From NCBI GenBank assembly GCA_039793685.1, contig JBDRAL010000074.1:1-64000 (forward strand): 64,000 nt of DNA, in the 5' to 3' direction. Source of the DNA: JAAFHI01 sp039793685 (GTDB lineage Bacteria; Acidobacteriota; Blastocatellia; Chloracidobacteriales; Chloracidobacteriaceae). The position numbers and the translations under genes are program-made. The notes under the pieces were generated by a model. That model was not told the origin of the DNA. It saw only the letters and a program-made list of their open reading frames with translations, and did not search any database. Shown here one piece after another: positions 33,881-43,741 of this stretch (position 1 is the stretch's first letter; the number at the start of each line of letters is the position of its first letter).

Positions 33881-35047
33881 ATGCCCAGGAAGCGAACAGC
33901 GCGCGAACTCGATGGACGGAGCCGGGAAATCCTGACCGCCGCCATCAAGCTGCACATCGCCACCGGTGAGCCGGTGGGGTCGCGGACGCTTTCCAGGCAA
34001 CTCGGGCAATCGCTCAGCGCCGCCACCATCCGCAACGTGATGGCGGATTTGGAGGAGGAGGGGTATCTGGCGCAGCCGCACACTTCCGCCGGACGCATCC
34101 CGACCGACCAGGGGTATCGCTTTTACGTTGATTCGCTGATCGCCGACTTCGACGCGCGCCCGTCGCGCTCCGATGAGGCGTTCATCAACCGGCAGCTCTT
34201 TTCAAATCCGGAAGTCACGCAGGAACACCTGATGGAGCGCGCGTCGCACCTGCTGTCGGACCTCTCCTCGCACGTCGGGGTGGTCCTGTCGCCGCCGCTC
34301 TCGCAGGACATCCTTCAGCACATCGAATTCGTGAAACTGGCCGACCGGCGGATTCTCGTCATCACGGTTTCGCGGGCCGGTCTGGTGCGTGATTTCGTGG
34401 TCCGGCTCGACGAGGATCTCCCGCAGGACGAACTGAACCGGACGGCGCGCTACATCGCGGAGAACTTCGCGGGGCGCAGTCTTTCAGCCGTCCGAATCGA
34501 GTTGCTGCGTCGCATGTCGGAGGAAAAGGCGCTCTACGACCGGTTGCTGAAAAACGCGATTCTGCTCTGCAACCGGGACCTCGGAACCACCGGCGAAGAC
34601 ACCGCCATCTACGTTGACGGCACCGTCAACATGCTGGATTCAGGGGACTTCACCGATACCGAGCGGATGAAGGCGATTTTCCGGATGTTTGAGGAAAAAG
34701 GACGGCTGGTGAAGATTCTCAACCAGTGTCTCGCGGCGGTCGGGCGGGGCGGCGTACTGGTCCGGATCGGGACCGAAAACGCCACGCCGGGGTTGCGGGA
34801 CGTGACGATCGTGACCGCGCCCTACTCCTACCGCAATCAGGTTATGGGCAGCATCAGCGTCGTCGGGCCGACTCGCATGAAGTACGCCAGAATCATGCGC
34901 GTTGTCGGCTATGTGGCCCGGCTGTTTGATCAGGTTCTGAGCGATCCGAACGGGGCAACGCCCTTTCCGGGCGCAATTCTGGGGGCTTCGGGCGGCCCCA
35001 TCGAGTGGGTTCATATTCCGGATGAACCGAGACCAGGTCTCGAATAA
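33881..35047 (+). CDS. hrcA: Heat-inducible transcription repressor HrcA
   Basis: Represses the class I heat-shock genes by binding CIRCE, with activity tuned by GroEL. The 388-residue length is a little long. The N-terminal winged helix is clear (REILTAAIKLHIATGEPVGSRTLSRQL, then SAATIRNVMADLEEEGYL and PHTSAGRIPTDQGYRFYVD). The GAF-like middle domain and dimer region (VRIGTENATPGLRDVTIVTAPY, then GSISVVGPTRMKYARIM) complete the family pattern. The ATG at 33881 gives MPRKRTARELD, the likely start, although no Shine-Dalgarno is evident. It heads the cluster with grpE (75 nt), dnaK and dnaJ. Confidence 0.97.
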   Translation: MPRKRTARELDGRSREILTAAIKLHIATGEPVGSRTLSRQLGQSLSAATIRNVMADLEEEGYLAQPHTSAGRIPTDQGYRFYVDSLIADFDARPSRSDEAFINRQLFSNPEVTQEHLMERASHLLSDLSSHVGVVLSPPLSQDILQHIEFVKLADRRILVITVSRAGLVRDFVVRLDEDLPQDELNRTARYIAENFAGRSLSAVRIELLRRMSEEKALYDRLLKNAILLCNRDLGTTGEDTAIYVDGTVNMLDSGDFTDTERMKAIFRMFEEKGRLVKILNQCLAAVGRGGVLVRIGTENATPGLRDVTIVTAPYSYRNQVMGSISVVGPTRMKYARIMRVVGYVARLFDQVLSDPNGATPFPGAILGASGGPIEWVHIPDEPRPGLE

Positions 35048-35122
35048 TGCCGAATCGGTCCTCGCGTGCCGTCACCGGGCGGCGTGCGTGTGCGCGTCGG
35101 GTGAAATGTTTTGGAGGCACTT

Positions 35123-36211
35123 GTGGCGAATATTCCAGTCAACTTTGAGCCGTTCGAGCCGAATGCCCGGCCTGAAACCGCTCAGCCGACGGAAGAAAAA
35201 CCGGAAAACCAGCTTGTCGAACTGGAGCCGCGGGGCGTCTTTCGGACCATCGAAATCCAGCTTCCGGACGGCGCGCTCGACGCGCCTCCGCCAGCCCCGG
35301 CCCCGCCCGAGGACTTTTTCCGGACCAGCGCTTCCGAGCCGGTGACGGAATCGGCGGCCCCGGAGGAGTCGGCTCCGGCCGAAACTCCAGCCGAAACTCC
35401 GGTCGAGGCACCGGCGGCGGAATCGCAGCCGACGGTTGCGACGGCGGAGGGCGCAGCCGTCGAGCCGGCTTTGGTGGAGACTCCGGAAGTACTTGAAATT
35501 CAAGCGGATGCGTCGCCAAAGGCGGTCGTGCTGGCGGATGATCCGGTCCTGGAAACCTCCTCCGAGCGGCTTCAGGCGGTCCCCGCCGAGAATGATCAGT
35601 CGGGAATGCTTTCGCAGGATGAATCCATTCGGCTGCTGATGGATCTGGCGGTGTTGCAGGAAGACCTCGAACGTGCGCGCGAGCAGACGCAACTGGCGAA
35701 ACGGCACGTCGAACTCGTGCAGGAACAGCTTGCGAAAGTCACCGCCGAGCGCAACGCGGCCAATGAATCAATGGTCCGGCTCAAGGCGGAATTCGACAAT
35801 TTTCGGAAGCGGGGCGAGCGGGAAAAACAGGAAATCGCGGCGCGGGCGCAGGGCGAAGTCATTCTTTCGGCGCTGGAAGTACTCGACAACCTTGAGCGGG
35901 CGTTGACGAGCGGACAGGCCGAAGGCGGCGATCTGGAAGCATTTCTGCACGGGGTCGAGTTGATCCAGAAGCAGTTCACCGATGTTCTGGCCGGTCATGG
36001 GCTGGTGCCGGTACCCGCCGTCGGAACGAGTTTCGACCCGACACTGCACGAGGCGATTGCCACCGAGGAGACGGAGGATTACAAACCGAACACGGTTTTG
36101 GAAGAACTCAAACGGGGATACACCCTCGGTGAGCGGCTGCTGCGTCCGGCGATGGTCCGGGTGTCGGTCCGGCCGGCGGTCGTCGCGACGGACGACGACG
36201 ACGCGGAATAG
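35123..36211 (+). CDS. grpE: Nucleotide exchange factor GrpE with long N-terminal extension
   Basis: GrpE releases ADP from DnaK. The conserved part is at about 190-362. It has a long coiled coil (LMDLAVLQEDLERAREQ, AKVTAERNAANESMVRLKAEFDNFRKRGE) followed by VLDNLERAL and the beta-wing domain with V-G-x-x-F-D-P-x-L-H-E-A-I and LRPAMVRVS. GrpE proteins are usually near 180-210 residues; here about 180 extra residues precede the coiled coil, rich in Ala, Pro and Glu and probably disordered. The GTG at 35123 with GGAGG 5 nt upstream is the best start; the frame also opens at a TTG at 35111 that overlaps that site. Third acidic tail residues DDDDAE close the protein. Confidence 0.95.
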   Translation: MANIPVNFEPFEPNARPETAQPTEEKPENQLVELEPRGVFRTIEIQLPDGALDAPPPAPAPPEDFFRTSASEPVTESAAPEESAPAETPAETPVEAPAAESQPTVATAEGAAVEPALVETPEVLEIQADASPKAVVLADDPVLETSSERLQAVPAENDQSGMLSQDESIRLLMDLAVLQEDLERAREQTQLAKRHVELVQEQLAKVTAERNAANESMVRLKAEFDNFRKRGEREKQEIAARAQGEVILSALEVLDNLERALTSGQAEGGDLEAFLHGVELIQKQFTDVLAGHGLVPVPAVGTSFDPTLHEAIATEETEDYKPNTVLEELKRGYTLGERLLRPAMVRVSVRPAVVATDDDDAE

Positions 36212-36313
36212 TATTTTCAGGATTTTTTCGGATCTGGTCTTCAAGGGAAAACACAGGCGCGGCGGATGACGTACCCCCGGTTGGGCGTTCGTTCCGACGC
36301 TTTACGTTATTTA

Positions 36314-36328
36314 ACTTTAAAATAAAGT
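36314..36328. other. AT-rich 6-bp hairpin between grpE and dnaK
   Basis: ACTTTA-AAA-TAAAGT is a perfect short inverted repeat in an AT-rich patch of a GC-rich 198-nt gap. It may be part of a promoter region for dnaK or an RNA-processing site. It is too weak for a terminator, and no CIRCE is seen in this gap. Confidence 0.4.
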
Positions 36329-36409
36329 AAATTCCGGGCGTCGGTCGCGCCGCCGACCCGAAGCCGCGCCCCGGCCGGGGCCGACCGCGACATTGAAAGA
36401 GGATGTTTT

Positions 36410-38269
<1,860 letters not shown>

Positions 38270-38300
38270 CGGATGGTTCCTAGAGTCAGGCGTATTTTTC

Positions 38301-38472
38301 GATTTGTGATTGAAGACTGAAGATTGAAGATTTCAGATTGAAGATTTTCGATTTCCCTCCGAGGGGGCCTCTTTCTTCTCAACCGCGGGAATTTCCAATC
38401 GAAAATCTTCAACCGCCAATTGAAAATCTGAAATCTGAAATCTGAAATCTTCAATCGAAAATCCTGAACGCA
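38301..38472. repeat. Facing heptamer arms between dnaK and dnaJ, ATTGAAG family
   Basis: Units ATTGAAG, ACTGAAG, ATTTCAG, ATTTTCG (38309-38355) face AATCGAA/AATCTTC/AATCTGA units (38395-38468). They are inverted and could form a long, imperfect hairpin inside the heat-shock cluster. Confidence 0.9.
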
Positions 38473-38482
38473 GGGGTAACGA

Positions 38483-39595
38483 ATGGCAAGCAAGCGCGAT
38501 TACTACGAGGTACTGGGCGTCAAACGCGACGCCGGCGACAGCGAGATCAAGAGCGCCTATCGCAAACTGGCGATGAAGTACCACCCGGACAAGAATCCGG
38601 ACAACAAGGAAGCCGAGGAGAAGTTCAAGGAGGCCGCGGAGGCCTACTCGGTGCTTTCCGATGCGGATCAGCGGGCGCGCTACGACCGGTTCGGTCACGC
38701 CGGGGTGAGTTCCTCGGCGGCGGGTGGTTTCGGCGGCGGCTTTTCCGGGGGCTTTCCCGGATTCGAGGACATTCTGGGCGACCTGTTCGGCTTCAATTTC
38801 GGCGGGGGCGGTCGGCGCGGGAGTCAGGTACAACGCGGGGTTGACCTGCGGTACGACCTCGAACTGACGCTTGAAGAAGTCGCGGTCGGAATGAAAACCC
38901 AGATTCGCGTGCCGCGCATGGAAACCTGCGAAAAGTGTACCGGGACGGGCGCGGCGGAAGGTTCGTCACCGACGACCTGTACGACGTGCGCCGGTGCCGG
39001 TCAGGTGCGCTACCAGCAGGGCTTTTTCAGCGTCACCCGGACCTGTGCCCAGTGCAAGGGGAGCGGCAAGGTCATCAAGGACCCCTGCCGCGACTGTCGC
39101 GGAGACGGGCGTATCCGGCGCGAGCGGATTCTCGACATCAAGATTCCCCCCGGCGTGGATGAAGGCTCGCGCCTGCGGGTGCAGGGCGAGGGCGAGGCCG
39201 GCATCGGCGGCGGCCCGTCGGGCGATCTGCATGTCGTCATCCACGTCCGCGAACATGACGTGTTCGACCGACAGGACAACAATCTCATCTGCCAGGTTCC
39301 GGTGACCTTCGCGCAGGCCGCGCTCGGGGCGGACATCAAGGTCCCGACCCTCGACGGCGAGGAAACGCTGCCCATTCCCGAAGGAACTCAGACGGGATCG
39401 ATTTTCCGGCTTCGCAACCGGGGCATCGTGTCGCTGTCGGGAAGCGGCAAGGGCGACCTCCTCGTGGTGGTGAACGTCGTGACACCGACCCGCCTGAACC
39501 GCGAGCAGCGCAAATTGTTCGAGGAACTCGCCAAGGTGGAGAACAAGGAAATCGACAAGGGCTTTTTCGAGAAGGTGAAGGACATTTTCGGGTAG
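38483..39595 (+). CDS. dnaJ: Chaperone DnaJ (Hsp40, type I)
   Basis: Stimulates DnaK ATPase and delivers substrates. The 370-residue protein has the J domain (1-70) with H34-P35-D36, a Gly/Phe-rich region (about 78-112), and four zinc-binding CxxCxGxG repeats: CEKCTGTG, CTTCAGAG, CAQCKGSG and CRDCRGDG. Two C-terminal beta-sandwich domains follow. All zinc cysteines are present. AGGGG precedes the ATG at 38483. It follows dnaK in the same direction, so the cluster hrcA-grpE-dnaK-dnaJ is complete, with a heptamer hairpin in the last gap. A weak inverted repeat (39601-39646) after the stop may be the terminator. Confidence 0.98.
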   Translation: MASKRDYYEVLGVKRDAGDSEIKSAYRKLAMKYHPDKNPDNKEAEEKFKEAAEAYSVLSDADQRARYDRFGHAGVSSSAAGGFGGGFSGGFPGFEDILGDLFGFNFGGGGRRGSQVQRGVDLRYDLELTLEEVAVGMKTQIRVPRMETCEKCTGTGAAEGSSPTTCTTCAGAGQVRYQQGFFSVTRTCAQCKGSGKVIKDPCRDCRGDGRIRRERILDIKIPPGVDEGSRLRVQGEGEAGIGGGPSGDLHVVIHVREHDVFDRQDNNLICQVPVTFAQAALGADIKVPTLDGEETLPIPEGTQTGSIFRLRNRGIVSLSGSGKGDLLVVVNVVTPTRLNREQRKLFEELAKVENKEIDKGFFEKVKDIFG

Positions 39596-39820
39596 GCGCG
39601 AGATTCGGCGGCGGCCTGTAATTCCGCCCCGAATCACCGCCTTTTCCACGGAACCACGGACCCGGAAAAAATCCGTCATTGACGCTCTCGCAAATTTCTG
39701 GTAACTCACCTTTACGCAATCATTTTCATCCAGGGACAACGACTTTGCGCCGCGCACCGGCAGGGCGGATTTTTCTCCCCCGACCGTGTTCAACGCATCT
39801 GTCTTCGGAGGAACCTCCCA

Positions 39821-40774
39821 ATGTCGCGTCCAGTCAAACCTTCCATCGTTACGCTGCTTTTTGCGCTGGTCCTCGGCTCGGTGACGTTCGGCACCGGGGG
39901 CCTGACGGCCACCGCGCAGAACCCGGTCGAAACGGTCGTCCCGAAATCGGTCACGTCCGAATACACGCGGGCCTGCGCCGGCTACATCGGCAGCCCGGTA
40001 TCGGATGAACTCCAGATTTCCGGAAGTGACCGCGAATCCTACAATCGCGAATTCACGCAGGGCGACCTCGTGTACCTCAACCGGGGCCGCAACGCGAATC
40101 TTCAGGCCGGGGCCGAATACCAGATCATGCGCAACGTCGGTCCGGTCCGCGATCTCGTCGAGAAGCAGCGGGTACTGGGGACGCTGGTGCAGGAACTGGG
40201 AATTCTGCGAATCGTCGAAGTCCGCGATTCCTCGGCGACGGCGGAAATCACCACCGTCTGCACTGGTCCGATCAACCTCGGCGACGTGCTCGTGCCGTAT
40301 GAGCGCAAGCCGCTTCCGGCGGCCCGGCCCTATCGCCCGCTGGCGACCGTCGGCGTTCCGACGGGGCGCGCGACCGGCCAGATCACGACCGCCCGCTTCG
40401 CCCGCGAACAGCTTTCCGCCAACGATGTGGTCTACATCAACATCGGGGCCGACAACGGCATCAAGGTCGGCGATTACATGACGGTGTACCGTCCGCTGGC
40501 CAGCGATCCGATCGTCAAATTCCGTGACGACAAGGTCGGTCAGTCCCGCAGCGGCGGATTTCCGAGCGACCGCTTCAACACGCGCGACAATACGTCGCTT
40601 TCGTCGAACCAGAAGGCGTACCCGAAGGTCGCCGAGGAAGTTCCCCGCAACACGCTGCCGCGCTCCCTCATCGGTGAAATCGTCATCATCCGGACCGACG
40701 CCAACACCGCTGTCGGCGTCATCACCCGGACGACCCGCGAAGCCGTTATCGGCGACCGCGTCGAACTTCAGTAG
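39821..40774 (+). CDS. Secreted protein with FlgT-like C-terminal domain
   Basis: A 317-residue protein with a signal peptide (about 1-32, ending TATAQ). It has two related halves with the form Q-G-D-L-V-Y-L-N-R-G (about 84-93) and S-A-N-D-V-V-Y-I-N-I-G (about 203-213), each followed by Y-x-x-x-R. The C-terminus, IGEIVIIRTDANTAVGVITRTTREAVIGDRVELQ, resembles FlgT C-terminal/SH3-like domains that end in G-D-x-V. One cysteine pair (C46, C144 area) may be oxidised. It is probably an envelope protein; the name and role are unknown. GGAGG stands 8 nt before the ATG at 39821. The stop codon merges into a GTCAGTC-type heptamer array. Confidence 0.85.
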   Translation: MSRPVKPSIVTLLFALVLGSVTFGTGGLTATAQNPVETVVPKSVTSEYTRACAGYIGSPVSDELQISGSDRESYNREFTQGDLVYLNRGRNANLQAGAEYQIMRNVGPVRDLVEKQRVLGTLVQELGILRIVEVRDSSATAEITTVCTGPINLGDVLVPYERKPLPAARPYRPLATVGVPTGRATGQITTARFAREQLSANDVVYINIGADNGIKVGDYMTVYRPLASDPIVKFRDDKVGQSRSGGFPSDRFNTRDNTSLSSNQKAYPKVAEEVPRNTLPRSLIGEIVIIRTDANTAVGVITRTTREAVIGDRVELQ

Positions 40775-40802
40775 CCAGTGGTCGGCAGTCAGTCGTCAGT
40801 GA
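40773..40802. repeat. Heptamer array, GTCAGTC family
   Basis: Four degenerate 7-nt units (CCAGTGG, TCGGCAG, TCAGTCG, TCAGTG) start at the stop codon of the preceding gene. Related arrays occur at 40940-40978 and 41022-41050 (CTGACTG, CTGACCA), the last ending inside the upstream ATG considered for typA. Confidence 0.75.
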
Positions 40803-40822
40803 TTCAGGATTGAAAAGTGTTT

Positions 40823-40856
40823 CCGCCCGGTTTCCCGCCGGGCGGTTTTCTTTTTT
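40823..40856 (+). terminator. Rho-independent terminator
   Basis: The stem CCGCCCGG/CCGGGCGG (40823-40845) with a 7-nt loop is followed by TTTTCTTTTTT (40846-40856). This is a classic intrinsic terminator for the upstream secreted-protein gene, and one of few conventional terminators in the window. Confidence 0.85.
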
Positions 40857-41065
40857 GGCCGAAAGTGTGTTTTTTGAAACACTCGTCATTCAGGATGGCT
40901 TTCGCGGCGGAAAGTGCGCTACGCTGCAATCTTTTTTTGAGTCGTCAGTTGCCAGTGGCCAGTCGCCAGTGGCCGGAACTTCGAACGTTCACGTTGAATA
41001 TTGAATCGACGATTTCAAACTGACTGCTGACCACTGACTGCTGACCACTGATGAAAGGTTTTTCC

Positions 41066-42880
41066 GTGAATTCCCGTAACGACATCCGCAATATCGCCAT
41101 CATCGCCCACGTCGACCATGGCAAGACAACCCTCGTGGACGCCCTCATGCGTCAATCGGGTCTGTATCGCTCGAATGAAAAAGTCACCGACCGGGTGATG
41201 GACAACATGGACCTCGAACGCGAGCGCGGCATCACGATCATGGCGAAAAACACGTCGGTTCGGCACGGCGACGTGAAGATCAACATCGTGGACACGCCGG
41301 GCCACTCCGACTTCGGCGGCGAAGTTCAGCGCGTGTTGAAGATGGCCGACGGGGTGCTGCTCCTCGTGGACGCCTCGGAAGGCCCGCTGCCGCAGACGCG
41401 TTATGTGCTGTCGAAGGCGCTCGAACAGAACCTCAAGTGCATCGTCGTCATCAACAAGATCGACCGCCCCGACGCCCGGATTCAGGAAGTGGTCAACGAG
41501 GTCTACGACCTGTTCATCGACCTCGACGCCAACGAAGAGCAGATCGAATTCCCGATCATCTACGCCATCGCCCGCGACGGCATCGCCAAGCGCAATCCCG
41601 ACGACGAGGAAACCGACCTCCGCGTCCTGTTCGAGCAGATCATCGAGACGATTCCCGCCCCGCCGGACCGCCGCGACCAGACGCTTCAGACGATCGTGAC
41701 CAACATCGGGTATGACGACTACGTCGGACGCATCGGCACGGGCCGCGTGGTGTCGGGCGAAATCGTCGTCGGTCAGCAGGTCACGCTCTGCAAACGCGAC
41801 GGTTCACTGGAAAAGCACCGGATCACCCAGCTTTACACCTTCGAATCGCTCAAGCGCGTCCCCTGTGAGCGTGCCGGATCGGGCGACATCATCGCGGTCG
41901 CGGGCATTCCCGACATCAACATCGGGGAAACCATCGCCGACGCGGAAACGCCGAAGCCGCTGCCGCTGATCCAGATCGATGAACCGACCATCTCGATGAT
42001 TTTCGGCGTCAACACCTCGCCCTTCTCGGGACGCGACGGCAAGTTCGTCACGTCGCGCCAGATTCGCGAGCGGTTCGACCGTGAACTCCTCGGCAACGTT
42101 TCGATTCGCGTCGAAGACACCGACTCGCCCGAAATGTTCAAGGTTTCCGGACGCGGCGAACTCCAGCTCGCCATCCTCATCGAGCAGATGCGTCGCGAGG
42201 GTTACGAGATCCAGGTTTCGAAGCCGGAAGTCGTCACGCGCGTCGAGGACGGCGTGAAGAAGGAGCCGATTGAACTCGCGGTCGTGGACTGCCCGGATAC
42301 GTTCGTCGGCGTGGTCACCGAAGCGATGGGCCGCCGCAAGGGCGTGATGGTCAAGATGATCAACCACGGCACGGGCCGGGTTCGCCTGGAATTTGAAATC
42401 CCGTCGCGCGGCCTGATCGGCTTCCGTTCGGAGTTTCTGACCGATACGAAGGGCACCGGACTCCTCAACACGATGTTCCTGCGCTGGGACAACTGGATGG
42501 GCGTCATCCAGTCGCGTCTCACCGGCGCGCTCATCGCCGACCGCGCGGGTGATGCAACCGCCTATTCGCTCTATAACTTGCAGGAGCGCGGCGAACTGTT
42601 CATCAAGCCGGGGACCGCGGTGTACGAAGGCATGGTCATCGGCGAAAACGCCCGCGACAACGACCTCGACGTGAACGTGGTCCGCGAAAAGAAGCTGACC
42701 AACATGCGGGCTTCCTCGGCGGACGACGCCATCCGGCTCGTCCCGATTCGTGAAATGTCGCTCGAACAGGCCCTTGAATTCATCCGCGACGATGAACTGG
42801 TCGAAGTCACCCCGACCTCGATCCGTCTCCGCAAGCGCGTCCTCGCCGCCAACATGCGGCCGAAGCGGAACAAGGAGTAG
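41066..42880 (+). CDS. typA: Translational GTPase TypA/BipA
   Basis: Ribosome-associated GTPase needed for growth at low temperature or stress and for 50S assembly. G motifs are AHVDHGKT (G1), RGITI (G2), DTPGH (G3) and NKIDRP (G4). EF-G-like domains III and V and the TypA-specific C-terminal domain (RWDNWMGVIQSRLTGALIADRAG, KKLTNMRASSADD) are clear. About 604 residues, the normal length. I prefer the GTG at 41066 because AAAGG stands 6 nt upstream and MNSRNDIRNIAIIAHVDHG fits the family. An ATG at 41051 adds five residues but overlaps a heptamer array. No neighbour shares its role. Confidence 0.96.
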   Translation: MNSRNDIRNIAIIAHVDHGKTTLVDALMRQSGLYRSNEKVTDRVMDNMDLERERGITIMAKNTSVRHGDVKINIVDTPGHSDFGGEVQRVLKMADGVLLLVDASEGPLPQTRYVLSKALEQNLKCIVVINKIDRPDARIQEVVNEVYDLFIDLDANEEQIEFPIIYAIARDGIAKRNPDDEETDLRVLFEQIIETIPAPPDRRDQTLQTIVTNIGYDDYVGRIGTGRVVSGEIVVGQQVTLCKRDGSLEKHRITQLYTFESLKRVPCERAGSGDIIAVAGIPDINIGETIADAETPKPLPLIQIDEPTISMIFGVNTSPFSGRDGKFVTSRQIRERFDRELLGNVSIRVEDTDSPEMFKVSGRGELQLAILIEQMRREGYEIQVSKPEVVTRVEDGVKKEPIELAVVDCPDTFVGVVTEAMGRRKGVMVKMINHGTGRVRLEFEIPSRGLIGFRSEFLTDTKGTGLLNTMFLRWDNWMGVIQSRLTGALIADRAGDATAYSLYNLQERGELFIKPGTAVYEGMVIGENARDNDLDVNVVREKKLTNMRASSADDAIRLVPIREMSLEQALEFIRDDELVEVTPTSIRLRKRVLAANMRPKRNKE

Positions 42881-42881
42881 T

Positions 42882-42970
42882 GGTTAGCGGTTAGCGGTTA
42901 GTGGTTAGCAGTCAGTCTTCGGCTTTTTGCTAACCGCTAACGACTAACTGCTGGCGACTGGCCACTGGTC
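42882..42970. repeat. Heptamer array, GTTAGCG / CTAACCG family
   Basis: GGTTAGC units (42882-42916) face GCTAACC, GCTAACG, ACTAACT units (42928-42956) and then CCAGTGG-type sequence. The hairpin follows the typA stop codon by 1 nt. Confidence 0.88.
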
Positions 42971-43158
42971 CCATTACCCCATTTCGTTGAAGAATCCTGC
43001 CGGGATTACCCGAAATGGTTGAAATTCGCAGCGCAAAGAACATTCTCGTAAAATACATCTCTTTTTAAATCAGCAGTTTCGCTGAAATTGTGCGTTTTGC
43101 GGGGCGTGGTACGCCAGTTGCATCCGGATTTGGAAAACCAAATTACGGAGGTCACGTC

Positions 43159-43647
43159 ATGAACGCTCTTTCACGATTCCGCAAGACTTCAATCGCTGCC
43201 GGTCTGCTGGCTCTTTCCTTCCTCGCCGCCGTGCCGGCGGTCGCCGACGCCCAATGGGGACGCCGCAACGACGACTACCGCCGCAACGATAACTATCGCC
43301 GCAACGACAATTATCGCCGGAACGACAACTGCAATCCGCGCAACGACAACGGATATTACGACCGCCGCAACCGCCCGTCGGAACGCTGGGTGCGCGAGCG
43401 CGGCTACGAAAACGGCTTCCAGCTCGGCCAGCGGCAGGCGTGGCAGGATTTTCGGAACGGACAGCGCGCGAACCACCGGAACTGGGTCTATGAAAACGGC
43501 ATGCAGGGCTTCCGTCAGGAATGGATTCACGACGGAAACTACAAGACCGGTTTCCGCAACGGGTATCGGGAAGGGTACTACCAGGCGTACCAGCGGGCCG
43601 CCGACCGTCGCGGCAATGGCGGCGGACGCGGCTGGGGCCGTTACTGA
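43159..43647 (+). CDS. Secreted Arg/Asn/Tyr-rich repeat protein
   Basis: A 162-residue exported protein. The signal peptide (about 1-32) ends at VADAQW. A hexapeptide repeat, Y-R-R-N-D-N (18 bp), is present four times (about 34-60), followed by a domain with spaced G-F/G-Q-R-x-A motifs (YENGFQLGQRQAWQDF, GFRQEW, GFRNGYREGYYQAYQRA) and a Gly/Arg tail. The second part resembles internal repeats found in acidobacterial hypothetical proteins. It is probably a basic, RNA- or polyanion-binding or envelope protein; the role is unknown. GGAGGT stands 6 nt before the ATG at 43159. Confidence 0.85.
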   Translation: MNALSRFRKTSIAAGLLALSFLAAVPAVADAQWGRRNDDYRRNDNYRRNDNYRRNDNCNPRNDNGYYDRRNRPSERWVRERGYENGFQLGQRQAWQDFRNGQRANHRNWVYENGMQGFRQEWIHDGNYKTGFRNGYREGYYQAYQRAADRRGNGGGRGWGRY

Positions 43648-43741
43648 AATAGCAGTTAGCAGTTAGTGGTTAGCAGTTAGTGGCTGGCTGTATTGATGAA
43701 TCACCGCTAACTACTAACTACTAACTGCTAACCACTAACCA
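43648..43741. repeat. Facing heptamer arms between convergent genes, GTTAGCA family
   Basis: GCAGTTA/GTGGTTA units (43651-43683) face CTAACTA/CTAACTG/CTAACCA units (43708-43741). About 20 bp of the outer part pairs well. The right arm ends at the stop of the minus-strand gene. Confidence 0.9.
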
